64,000 nt of DNA, taken from positions 503,841 through 567,840 of the forward strand of contig MNCI01010828.1 of the NCBI GenBank assembly GCA_015680685.1, given 5' to 3'. This stretch comes from Gnetum montanum. Lineage: Eukaryota; Streptophyta; Gnetopsida; Gnetales; Gnetaceae. The notes beneath the pieces are model-generated. The model worked only from the letters and a program-made list of their open reading frames with translations, was not told the origin of the DNA and searched no databases. Shown here piece by piece: positions 1 through 10,227 of this stretch; the first letter of the stretch is position 1; every line of letters begins with the position of its first letter. Position numbers and translations under genes: made by a program.

Positions 1-854
1 TTGATTTTCTGTCTATTGCATTTGTAAGATAAAGCTGGGATGACATTGATCAAGAATGTGTTTTACCACGGAAGTAGGACACTACAGTGTTTCAAAGTAC
101 CTACTTTGACTAGCCTAGCTACTTGAGAGTGCATACCCTCATATCCGTTCAACTAACCTAACCTCTATTTCCTCCCTTCACAATTTCTAGCATCCCCTCA
201 CAAGCTTCTCCAAAGCACATGCAACCCTCTCCCATGCCTAACCACTAAGCCCATGATAGACGTAATGGTACTCATCTTATGGGAAGCCTCTGTAGGTTGG
301 TCAAAGCCCCACATGGATGTAACACAACTCATCCCAAGGAGGAAACACCTATCCTATAGCGACGACGTGGTTGCCTTCAAATGGATATGGGTGTGCAACT
401 TTCTTCAAAAGAGAGAGAGAGAGAGAAAAGAAAGAAAAAGGAAAAATAAATGAGATTTGACAAGTGCCCAAGTTAAAAGGCACAGTCACCATTTTGCAAC
501 CATCTTAGCTTTGGATCGACCATCTCCAAATACTCCAATGAGAGGTTGAAATCCAAAAGAAGAAAGACATCTACTCATGCTAACTCCCTCACAAGCACTC
601 TGAAGAGGGATCACACCATGGCAACAGTTCTCATGGTGTAACATCCTATGTTTTTTCCTTTTCCATCCATTGTCCCATGACCCCATTTCCTCAAACCCAT
701 CCCTTGCTCCCTACCACACTTCACTTTCCTAGCACTCTCAAGCATAGCAAAGCGTCATCTAAGTGGGCACTGACAAACGGTGTTGGTGTCATGTTCATCA
801 TGGTGTTTTGTATTCTTTTTTGACATCTCTTGAGAAAATCCTCTAGACATCGAC
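1..854 (+). mobile_element. 3'UTR of a Tat/Ogre-like LTR retrotransposon (element B2), 5' part outside window
   Basis: Non-coding stretch just upstream of a polypurine tract and LTR. Positions about 101-860 match, in reverse complement, 42940-43790, the 3'UTR of the minus-strand Tat-like element. Shared landmarks include the segment with ACACAACTCATCC followed by GGAGGAAACACCTATCCTATAG near 320-360, and CTCACAAGCACT near 588. A (GA)8 microsatellite sits at 411-426. The small ORFs here are not conserved with the partner copy and are not considered genes. The rest of this element lies left of the window. Confidence 0.75.
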
Positions 855-867
855 AAAGAGGGGCCAG
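855..867 (+). other. Polypurine tract of element B2
   Basis: AAAGAGGGGCC followed two bases later by TGAAACACC. The same AAAGAGGGGCC is found in reverse complement at 42930-42940 beside the LTR of the related element, so it is the conserved plus-strand primer site that marks the start of the 3' LTR. Confidence 0.8.
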
Positions 868-1238
868 TGAAACACCATCAATTTTGGGCTCTCATAACTT
901 AGCATGAGATTTGTTCAAGCATTGAGACTTAGGTAAAATTTCTCTAAGTGTGGTGTCATGATGGGCCTCATAGATCGCATGGCACCCTAGAAGTCCAAAT
1001 GCCCACAAATTTTTTTCTAAGTCTATCTGCTACACCCCTCAACATAGTCAATGTAGCATCCATGTCCATAGCTAGTTTTCACCAAAAGGACAACAAGGAT
1101 CGACAAAACAATTTAGAAAATTTTCTATCTTCCAAGCTATCCCAATTGCTAGTCCACCCAAGCACCAAGCTAGGAGCTATTGAAAGTTTTTAGGATGGAC
1201 AAAATAGTTTGGCAAATTTTCTATTTTTGACCTGTTAT

Positions 1239-1850
1239 GCTATGCTACGCTGCACAGCATAGACAGTGTAGTAGGCCATGTAGTGCTGAAACTTTCCCAA
1301 GTGTTGAACTAGATGTAGAAGGTGCATTTGACAATTCTTTGGCCTCCAAGGATGCCTGCGATGCTTCATCCTTGGAGTGTGATCAGTGTGACATGGAAAA
1401 ACATGGCAAGCTTCAAAAAATTCATCCTAATCTAGGTGCTACACTGTGCTACACTACACAGCATAGCACAATGTAGTAGGATGCCAGCATCAAAAACTCT
1501 TCCATTAAGTTATGCTAACATAAGAAATGCACTTAGTCATGCTTTGAACACCAAGGCTACCTATCCTACTTCATCCTTAGAGCATGATCAAGGTCCTCTA
1601 GTAAAGAGTTCTAGCTTAAGTTCAAATTTTTTCAAAATTAGATGCTATGCTGCATAGTGTAGTGGAGATATTAGGGTTAAAAATGTCCCAAGAATGAAAC
1701 CATGAGGTATCAGGCTCCTTTGACATGAAGAATGTAGTTGCTAATTGCTAAAGTTGATTGCCTTACTAGGTCTTAGAGTGGTGTTTTCAATTTTGACAAA
1801 ATTCATTAAAAACGAGGGTGCTACGCTATGCAGCATAGCACAGCGTAGCA
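1239..1850 (+). repeat. Palindrome-bearing repeats, period about 190-200 bp, in the LTR U3
   Basis: Four imperfect units near 1239, 1433, 1641 and 1820 each end in an inverted-repeat core such as GCTATGCTGCATAG or GCTACGCTATGCAGCATAGC, preceded by an AT-rich arm containing CAAAATTTT-like sequence. They lie upstream of the LTR TATA box, where U3 enhancers are expected. Confidence 0.65.
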
Positions 1851-2346
1851 AGCCAGTGTTTATGCTACTCCATTACGCTAGACAATGTAGACAACATAAC
1901 ACTTGGAGAAAGCCTCAAAACACCTCCAAAAGTTCTTAGAGATCATTGTCGACAATCATTTCTGCTCCAGCATCCCCTCAACAACCAAGATCAATAGTTT
2001 GCTTTGTTTTTTTGCATCCCTTGTTGGTCCCCAAAGTTGTCCCTATGCTTGACCTTACTCAGAAGAGGAGGGAAGACATAGTCCTAGAGCGTAGGCTCCA
2101 ATTTGCATTTGTTCTAGGAATTTTTTGTAAAAACATGGTAGTTTTCAGATTTTGGCACATACAATCTGGGAAATATGATCACAGTTTGGCAGATTTTCCA
2201 CTCCTTTTTTTATTCCATTCAGTATAGCACATCATCATAGCACCACACTTTGGGCATAGCAGATAAACATAACATGTCCACATTCATGCTATGTAGGACC
2301 TAGGACATGTGGCATTCAAACCACGTCTCTCCCCCAACCCTGGCTC

Positions 2347-2354
2347 TATAAATA
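2347..2354 (+). promoter_or_regulatory. LTR TATA box
   Basis: CTCTATAAATACCC, a good plant TATA element. The related LTR at 57548-59183 has the same box in reverse complement at 58232-58239 (CATATAAATACCCC), supporting it as the U3/R promoter. Confidence 0.65.
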
Positions 2355-3022
2355 CCCTGGTAAATGACATTCTAAGGGTTGGCTTTTGTAGTCAGCTTCG
2401 ACAGAAGATTGGTGAGTAGAAAGTTGATCAGCAGCAAATCCCAGCATCAAAGCCTTCCAAATATTTGTTCCACTCCTGTGCCTGAACATGACACCTAACC
2501 AAGCACAGCATAGCAACTCTCAGACCAACAAGCATTAGCTCCTCCATGCCTATCAACACCATGCCTACAACACTCCAGAGAGTATGATCATATTGCCTTA
2601 TTGCCTAGCTGTTTCTGTCTATGCTACATCCCAATTGTACACATCATTTAATCAGAAGCCATGGCCCTCCAATCTTGGGGCAGTTCATTTCTTTACTCAC
2701 ACTCTCATCTCATTCTTTTTCTACACCATTTTAAACTATTAGCGTATCTATTTTTTTATATTATCATATGCACCTACATTCATATTCTCTCACTATTATG
2801 CATATTACAGTCCTACTTATTCCAAACTCTTATACGTGATGCTTAAAAATCATTATCTAAAAATGGTTATTGGACACCACATACGTTCCTAATTGATCGA
2901 CTAGATTGCTCAAGGCACCCCATTTCTGTTTTCTCTAGCATCACCCTCTCGCGGACTTGGGGTTAGGCTATGCACCTGATTTCCTCTCAGTGTTCCATTC
3001 GTTGATGTTTTCAGATGTTACA

Positions 3023-3660
3023 CAACAAAATTTCTAGTAATTGATGTGAAAGATGTTGACAAGGAATTTCTAATTATCATGGGGAAAGCCTGGCTTAGCA
3101 CAATTGATTCTAAGCTAAGTATGAGGGATCTGTCTATTAATATCTCTAAGGAAGACATGCATGGATCCATACACATGCAATGAATTTCATGCATTATTGT
3201 TGAAAGTAAAGGATGCAATCAAGGACTGACCTTTCAGAATGTTAACACAGTCACCATACTAGTCCATAATAATAGTGAAAAACAAGTGTATGCAAAAGAA
3301 AGAGCAAGGGTGACCAAACCAAAAGACATTTTATGGCCAATAACTGAGAATCTTCAATTGTCCAAAATATGCATGGAACAACCTAATTCACTTATTAATA
3401 CCCATTCTAAGAAGATGACTCCAACTAAGAACCCAAAAATAAAAATATTAAACTATGATCATATACCACTAGGAAAGGAAAACAAGAACCTAGATGATCA
3501 ATATTGTATTATCATTAAGATTACCTAGGACAATAACCAAAAAGTTAAATCATTAAAGATGGTAAGTGAACCACTTAGAGTGTATGATTCAGGAGATCTA
3601 GGGAACATTTTCAGAATGCTCACCCATGAGTTCAATCATGGGGGAGATGCCTTATCTTAA
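3023..3660 (+). pseudogene. Aspartic protease (retropepsin) fragment of a plus-strand Athila-like element
   Basis: The plus frame from about 3030 reads FLVIDVKD, then an IIMGKAWLS motif and a D-x-K-L-S-M-R-D-L stretch. The minus-strand protease at 9916-10104 reads FLVIKVKN, IIMGRAWLS and ARMGIRDL, so the two are the same family; the motif corresponds to the retropepsin C-terminal ILGRPFL segment. The N-terminal catalytic DTG half is missing because the LTR ending at 3022 is inserted there. The frame continues with a Lys-rich tail to about 3657, ending near N-H-G-G-D-A-L-S. I see no RT or integrase downstream on this strand before the nested element at 3818, so the host copy may be a non-autonomous derivative. 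Confidence 0.75.
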
Positions 3661-3817
3661 CTCTAGAATTTATAAGTGTTTTTTCATTTTTTATTTTACA
3701 AATTTTTTCGATTTCTAATTTCTTAATATCCATTTTTCACATTCTTTTATATTTTTCCATCCTTTCATACTTTTCATTTCTTAAATTTTTAACATTCTTT
3801 GCCATGTCTTTCAATTA
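3661..3817 (+). other. T-rich low-complexity spacer, left part
   Basis: T/C-rich sequence with repeated ATTTTT-CATTCTTTT words. It resumes at 13833-13935 on the far side of the nested element with the same composition. The last five bases AATTA (3813-3817) pair with AATTC at 13833-13837 as the target-site duplication. Confidence 0.6.
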
Positions 3818-4662
3818 TAATGAGCAGCAAGGTACCCCTACATCCAATCATACAAATCACTAAGGTGTTCACACATGATCCGGTCAAATTTTGTGGACTT
3901 ATATCTCTCCATTACACTAGTTCTCCTAGGAAATGAAATGGGCATTGAGAACATTCGTTGTCTTTCCAACTACACTTGTGAAGCTTAAGGGTATGGTTTA
4001 AGTGTAATTGAGGTATATGATTTTTCTCATTTTTATGTTTTATAAGTTTAATTGCCTACAAAAAGAATGAAAGATAGAGTAATTTAAGATATAATTCATT
4101 TACTACCTAGATAGCCTAACACAGGTACCCATTCCACTTTTTCGGACACATCCTAAACACATATAGTGCTATTAGGCTACCACATGTTAAGCATTGCTGG
4201 GTTACCAAGCACTATATGTATGCTCGAAGTGGTGATTCTTGTGTTCATTAACAACTAGAAATTAATTACTTAATTTAAATGCATTAAAGTAAAGTGCATT
4301 AAAGGAAACATTAATATATTCTCAGTGCTGCAAGGATTATCAAAAGAGTTTATTTTTTATTTCCATCACACTACTATGCTCAAGTACATTAGTGTTTGAA
4401 CAAAGATATGTACACACTTAGCCTTCTACTGTGGGCACTCAGAAAATATTCTAACTTTGGAGAAAATGAATTACTGAAATTCACTACTTTGACTAAAAAA
4501 TGTATGGAAATCATAAGCCCAAGCATTATATTTATAGGTTGACATATATCCTGTGACATTAGATATCCAACATCACATCTTGGCTTTGACATCGAATACT
4601 TGATGTTGAGGCTCTGACATCAGATATCCAATGTTGGACCATGCAAAAAATGTGATTCATCA
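3818..4662 (-). repeat. 3' LTR of the nested Athila-like element
   Basis: 845 bp. Its plus-strand left end is TAATGAGCAGCAAGG (ancestral TGATGAGCAGC) and its right end TCATCA, a 6-bp terminal inverted repeat TGATGA/TCATCA. It matches 13006-13832 along its length. The U3 (4560-4650) carries degenerate copies of a GATATC/GATGTC unit. A minus-strand TATAAATA-type promoter lies near 4530-4540. Confidence 0.9.
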
Positions 4663-4672
4663 TACCCCCATG
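4663..4672 (-). other. Polypurine tract of the nested Athila-like element
   Basis: The minus strand reads CATGGGGGTA immediately before the LTR start. The same tract lies beside the LTRs at 39581-39590 (minus) and, decayed, at 18801-18810 (plus, CGTGGGGATA). Confidence 0.8.
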
Positions 4673-6700
4673 ATTGAGTGAAAACTTGTCCTTGAGTGAA
4701 GAAGAGGAACAATTTCCTTATAAAATATTGGGAAGGTATGGAATTATTGACTGACATAAAAATTAACTTAGATGGAACAAGCAAACTCTGAGTGCCCAAG
4801 TGTACAAAGTTATAATATTTACAAAATTGGGCATTCAAGATAAGAGAAGTGAACACCCTAAATAAAACTGACATCCAATGCCTCTTGGTAGTTGAAGAGT
4901 GAGAGAGAAGTTCCAATGATCATGAATGGCCTTGTTGTGTGGTACTACCACATCATCCTTGGTGAAGATAGACCTACTTCCAATCCATGCTTCCCATTGT
5001 AATCACAATAGAATCATGAATTTGTATGAAATGTGTAACACATAATTATTAAATGCCTTGTCTCGTTGGTGGTCACAGTTGGCTAGGTTATGATTATGGT
5101 AAATTGATTCCTTTAGGAGTGTTGGTAGGAAGGTTGACAAATAGGGTAAAATAGATAAGCAATCCATTAAATTTGAAAAATTTTGACACAAAAAAAATAT
5201 TTGAAGAGGGTGTAAGAATTCACAATAATAAAAAAGAAAGCTAATTGAAAAATGTTGTGAAAAGTGCACAATTGAATGTCACTGATGAGGTAAATAAAAG
5301 GATTTGATTGTAAGAGTGTCGAAGGGTAGAGAACTTAACTAACCCAACCAAAAGATATGCAAGTGGATCCTTCCCAAAGTAGGCATAGGCCTTTTATGCC
5401 CTTGCATAACTTCAAACCAAAGAGTCTACGGGCTCTGTGGATGATTAATGATTATGGAAGGTTAAGTACAAAAAACTAGAAGAAACTACCTTAGAGTTCC
5501 AACACATCAAACTAGGACATTGAACAAGAACATGAAACCAGTAGTGAGGTGAGACATGAAAAGCATAGATGGATGAGAGAGAGTGGAATGGAGTTCTTGA
5601 TTAAGGTCACATGAAGTCCCTTGTGGATTTTATGGTTAAATGACTTGATAAGATCCATCATTAGTCTAGACCTAAATTAACCTTGTTAAGTGACTTCACA
5701 TCACCATTATAAGATGAGTCCATCCCCCTAAGACATAAGAGTGCTCCCACAGAATGACCACCATTCCTTATTAAAGAAGAAAAGAGAAGTAGGAATTGAG
5801 AAAGGACCTTAGTTAGAGGGGAACTTCAAGCATGGGTAATGTATCTTTCTAGTCCCATAACCAGTGCTTGTAGCCAATTTATTGTGTCTAAGGAATGTGC
5901 TTTGAATTCCCATCATTTTTATTTTGTTTTGTTTTCTGAAATAGGAACCACACCATGCAAAGATGTATGCATTTATTTTGTCTAAGTGGTGTGCTTTGAA
6001 TTTCCATCATTTTTTATGAGAACCACACCATGCAAAGACTTATTCAACTTCCTTTTATTGGTCGATGTGGAATGGTAAGAAATCCATGAAAACACACATG
6101 CACCTAGGCAAACAAAAAAGCACAAAGAATACTGAATCCCCTTGAAGTTACATCTTTTTCAAACCTTTGAATCCTTTCCAATTCTAGAAACTACCAAAGT
6201 AAAAAATTTGTTAAAGTTTTGTTAATAAAAAAGGGACTACATGTTTCTAGAACAAGGAAAACCATTGAGTTTATGGATGGGTTGATGTTGTGGGCTCACT
6301 GCTTGTTGCATGAAAAAGAAACTATGTCCTAATCATCTATAACAAAATTCAAAGATAGAATTTAGACACCAAAAATCAAATAACAAAGTAGTACATACCA
6401 CCATCAAGCAATGCATTACTAATGTACTTGGCACTTATTAACAAAAAGTTAGAAAATCACTCCAAAATAAAATCAAAGAAAATATAAAAGAAAGTGTAAA
6501 ATTTTTAAGAAATAGTAAATGTACTAACAATGGTGTAAAATAAAAAAAATAGAAAAGATTAATAACATGAAAATAAGAATATGTAAAATAAATAATGTCT
6601 AAAGCAAAAAGCTATAAAACAAAAAGTTGAAAAACTGAGGAGTCACTTATTTGATTAGCATGGGTGGTCATCTCACCCATGAGTAAGTTGAAAGGAGGAG
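4673..6700 (-). other. 3'UTR of the nested element, no gene seen
   Basis: AT-rich, stop-filled sequence between integrase and the 3' LTR. Parts recur elsewhere: 4700-4930 resembles 39600-39900, and 5345-5440 resembles 61380-61490 (same strand) and the reverse of about 14845-14905. The extra ORF present in the two related elements is absent here. Confidence 0.6.
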
Positions 6701-6944
6701 ATCTGAAATATGGAGCATGGTTGTCCTTCCAATGAGGCATTTGTTGTATTAGCTGGCTTATGCTCATGGAAAGGTTTGATTTGTTGGATGTTGACCAGCT
6801 AGTTCTTATTTGGGCTCTTAGGTTTGTAGATCATCATGGCCCCATAAGGAAAAGTTTCGTAAATGATGTAAGGTCCGTCTCACAATATTTGGAACTTAGT
6901 TTGTTGAGATATGTGTGTGGGGTTCTAGTAGAGAACCTTATCTC

Positions 6945-7895
6945 CTAGTTAAAATTTGACTTTTTGACATGGTACTTTTTGTTGTAGGCCTTGTACAACT
7001 CGTTAGATAATATGGCCACCAATTGGTTTTCATCTAGTAGGTTGAGATTCATTAGTCTTTCTTTTTGTGCTAGACTTAAGTCAAGGTTGAGGTCATAGGC
7101 TGTTGAAAGTGTACAAAGCTTAGATTGAATAGGAAGTATTGGTAATTTTCCATACACAATCTCATAGGGAGAATAGCCTATAAGAAGTTTCCATGTTAAG
7201 CAATAGGCCCAAAGGACATCGTTGAGTCTTGTGCTCTAGTCTTTTCTATATTTGCTAATAGTTCTTGTTAGAATCCTTGCAATTTCCCTATTGGTAACCT
7301 TAGCTTGACCATTGGCTTGGGGGTTGTAAGGTGTTGTGAGTTTATGTTCGACCCCCAAGTGTTGCCTGAGCTTCCAAAAAGTAGTGCATGTAAAGTGAGT
7401 TATATTATCAAAAATTTATGCACATGGCACACCAAACCTATTTACAACATTTTTTTGTACAAACCAAGTAGTAGTAGAAGATGTACAATCAATGATGGCT
7501 ACTACTTTGACCCATTTCATACAATAGTCAATAGGAACTATGATGTATGCCTTTTTATTTAACATCGGCATGATGGGACCCATGAAGTCAATGCCCTGGA
7601 TGTTGAAGGGTTCTAATTATTGAATCCATTATTGAGGTCCCTCCATTCGAGTAGTCATTCGACCAACTCGTTGGCATTGTTCACAAGAGAAGACGTAATG
7701 GTGAGCATCCCCAAAGATTATTGGCCAATAGTACCTTGCCATCAGGATTTTAATGACCATGTGTCTCCTAACATAGTGTCCTCCATAAGGCCCTTCAAGG
7801 GCATCTTGGATAACATGTACTCGATCAGCATCAAGGACACACCAATGAACCAGGCCATCGATGCACACCTTGTAGAGGAGTCCATTGATCTTCAT
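6945..7895 (-). pseudogene. Integrase, Athila-like, catalytic Glu replaced by Lys
   Basis: Read on the minus strand. Positions 7895-7629 give the N-terminal zinc-binding domain, with G-G-H-Y-V-x-x-H followed by S-C-E-Q-C-Q-R (HHCC), and the core starts near 7600 with G-I-D-F-M-G-P-I (first Asp). Near 7400 the second Asp lies in F-D-N, followed by L-G-V-E-H-K and P-Y-N-P-Q-A. The third catalytic position reads N-G-Q-A-K-V-T-N-R-E-I near 7305, where the family has N-G-Q-A-E-V: a GAG to AAG transition. The C-terminal part (7157-6945) contains Y-G-K-L-P-I-L-P-I and S-L-A-Q-K-E-R-L. Several in-frame stops are present. In life it would join element cDNA to the genome; this copy cannot. Confidence 0.88.
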
Positions 7896-7989
7896 GAAGT
7901 ATTTTACCTAGTGAAGAAACTGCTATTTCTTCTAGTGGTCCAACCCTTGTGGCATCTCTTGGGTAAGAAGATAAGTAAGAATGTCATCA

Positions 7990-8560
7990 TATCATTTAGC
8001 CTCATTGGGTAATTGTTTAATTATAGCCCTAGCAAAGAGGAGTTCATTAGAAAACATATCAGATAGTGGATTTTCTTCCTCTTTGTTGTTCCATCTTAAT
8101 TGAGACAAGTGATCAACAATTACATTCTCAATGCCCTTTTGATCTACCATCATAAGATCAAATTCCTACAAGATCACTAGCCACTATATGACATGGGGGC
8201 TCACCATTGGCTTGTTCATCAAGAAGTAGATAGCACTATGGTCTATGTGCACAAACACCTTATATCCAAGCACATAATGCTTGAGCTTCTCTAGAGAAAA
8301 CACCATTGCCATCAATTCTTTTTTTGTAGTGGTGTAGTTTAGTTGTGCACCCACAATGCTTCAGCTAGAGTAGTGGATGTAGTATGGACGTTTCTTGTCA
8401 TTGATCTATGTAAGCATGGCTCCAAAGGCATAATTTGATGCATATTTCATGACATGAAATGATATGGACCATTCAAGTGCTTGTAGGATTGGAGTTTCTA
8501 CAAGTTTCTCTTTTAGCTATTAGAATGCTTTTTCACATTCTGTGGTCCATACAAATAGAG
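7990..8560 (-). pseudogene. RNase H and tether region of the nested element
   Basis: The minus strand near 8255-8100 reads V-F-V-H-I-D-H-S-A-I followed by L-M-N-K-P, an E-F-D-L segment, and I-E-N-V-I-V-D-H-L-S, the typical end of the Ty3/gypsy RNase H domain (V-x-T-D-H-x-A-L ... V-A-D-x-L-S-R). Several TAG/TAA stops interrupt it. It lies between RT and the integrase zinc finger, as in an intact pol. Confidence 0.75.
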
Positions 8561-9292
8561 TATCTTTTTTTTGTTAGCTCCACCAATAGTTTTGCAATCT
8601 TAGAGAAATTCTCTATGAATCATTAGTAGTAGCCAGTATGTCTAAGGAATGATTGAACATCTTTGACAGTTTTTGGTTAATGAGTTATTCCTTGGATGAC
8701 CCTTATTTTCTCAAGGTCTACCGCAATTCTTGCTTGTGATATTATATGCCCTAATATAATGCCTTCTTGGACCATTAGATGACAATTTTGCTAATTGAGT
8801 TGCAAGTTGGTTTCAACACATCATTTTAGCATTTGTTCAAGGCAGTTTAGGGCTTACTCACATGTAGTGGATATATCATCAATGAAGACTTCCACACTTC
8901 TTCCAATTTAATATCAAAAAATGCTCAAAGCTAGGTGTTGGAATGTAGTGGGAGCATTGCATAGACCAAATGGCATCTTGCGATATGAAAAAAATCCCCC
9001 AAGGATCCATGAATGTTGTCTTCACCTAGTCACTATAACCATCTATAAAATTATGGTAACAATGCCTAGATATTATATTTAACACTTGATCAACAAATGA
9101 CAACATAAAATGATCTTTGAATGTTGCCATATTTAGCAATTGAAAATCAATGTAGGCCCACCACTTGTCTCCTTTCTTTGGCACAATCATGAGTGGACCA
9201 ACCCACTCACTATACACAATGGGATAAATAAACCCCACCTTGAGGAGTTGTTTAATTTCCTCTTTGATGCCCTGCTTTAGTTTGGGGTTCAA
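8561..9292 (-). pseudogene. Reverse transcriptase of the nested Athila-like element
   Basis: The ORF at 9292-9026 (minus) starts at the finger domain: K-E-E-I-x-x-L-L-K-V-G-F-I-Y-P, Y-S-E-W-V, V-P-K-K-G, then a Y-I-D-F/L-L-N-x-A-T core (R-x-x-x-D-Y-R-x-L-N in intact enzymes) and D-H-F-M-L-S-F-V-D-Q-V-L. The catalytic box is further on at about 8910-8890 as E-V-F-I-D-D-I-S, matching the V-F-M-D-D-F-S form of Athila RT. Frames shift and stops occur between the two blocks. A typical pol RT of this group, inactive here. Confidence 0.9.
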
Positions 9293-9439
9293 TCACCTTT
9301 GTGGTTGTCTCGTTGGCTTCATGGCCAAATCAATGTAGATACAATACTAGCATATCCTAGGATCAATCCCCGTGAGTTTAGGATATGACCAAGCAAAAAC
9401 TACTAACCATTTTTCAATCACATGCAACAACATATTTTT

Positions 9440-9676
9440 CTACTCTAGAGTATGATTTGCATTGATTATGACCAGCTTCCCATTTTTTAAAAGCACATAT
9501 CCCATTCTGACTAGTAGCATTTTCAGTTCAAGGGGCTCTTGCTTAAATTTTTTAAGAATTTCCAACTCTTCCCAATAATTATCATCATTTGTATCATCAG
9601 AGAGTTGGTGATGAACTTGCTCTAGTTCATCCATGCCTATGACATATGTGCATCTCAAGCTCTTAGTTGATTTCAT
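9440..9676 (-). pseudogene. Protease-RT linker of pol
   Basis: A 78-codon open segment on the minus strand between protease and RT, rich in acidic residues (D-D-T-N-D-D-N, E-E-L-E-I). It ends with a V-R-M-G-Y-V-L-L-K-N-G-K segment. Position and composition fit the variable spacer between PR and RT; no enzyme motif is present. Confidence 0.6.
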
Positions 9677-9915
9677 GGAAAGTGTTCTGCTTTAGAATCA
9701 ATGATCAGCCATTGGGTGCCCTCTTGTTTTGTGGCTACTATGTACAAACACCTTTGAATTTCTACTTTTGGTGCATAATGCTTGAATGTAGAGATAGATG
9801 CTTATTTCATGGCCTATAGTTTCTACACACAATTGCACCCTATGTCACTGTACATGATGCATGGAACTTGCTTCTTCTTGATTTTTTTAAATGCATTTTC
9901 TTTGAATATTTGTAG

Positions 9916-10104
9916 TTAAAGATCTCTAATGCCCATTCTTGCATCAACGATGCTAAGCCATGCCCTTCCCATGATGATTGGGAAGTCCCCTTTGTAGTTT
10001 TTCACTTTGATCACTAGGAAATCAATAGGATAAGACCACCCACAAATAGTGGTCACAATGTCTTCCACTAATCCCAATGAAATAGTGATGGATTGGTCTG
10101 CCAA
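9916..10104 (-). pseudogene. Retropepsin C-terminal half of the nested element
   Basis: Minus strand: L/M-A-D-Q-S-I, G-L-V-E-D-I, then Y-P-I-D-F-L-V-I and P-I-I-M-G-R-A-W-L-S. These correspond to the L-A-D-R-S, G-x-x-E-D-V, P-x-D-F-x-V-L and I-L-G-R-P-F-L blocks of plant retropepsins. The catalytic Asp-Thr-Gly part should lie just right of 10104 but is broken. The same protease family is on the plus strand at 3023. Confidence 0.8.
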
Positions 10105-10227
10105 TTCTAATATGATATTGCTCTTCTTAAGAGGAGGTAGGGTTCATGCAATGTACATCTCACAAGAAATTAAATTGACACTAGTACTTGAGTCAAGAAG
10201 AGCTTTGCACAGTTCATTCTTAGCAAT

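Larger units (their letters stand above)
868..3022 (+). repeat. 3' LTR of Tat/Ogre-like element B2
   Basis: About 2.15 kb, beginning TGAAACACC directly after the polypurine tract and ending GTTACA. The outer parts align by eye with the reverse complement of the 1.67-kb LTR at 41258-42927 (for example the CACCCCATTTCTG region near 2918). The middle has diverged and carries long-period repeats. Right after the terminal CA at 3022 the sequence becomes the protease coding region of a different element, so this LTR marks an insertion into that protease. Confidence 0.75.
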
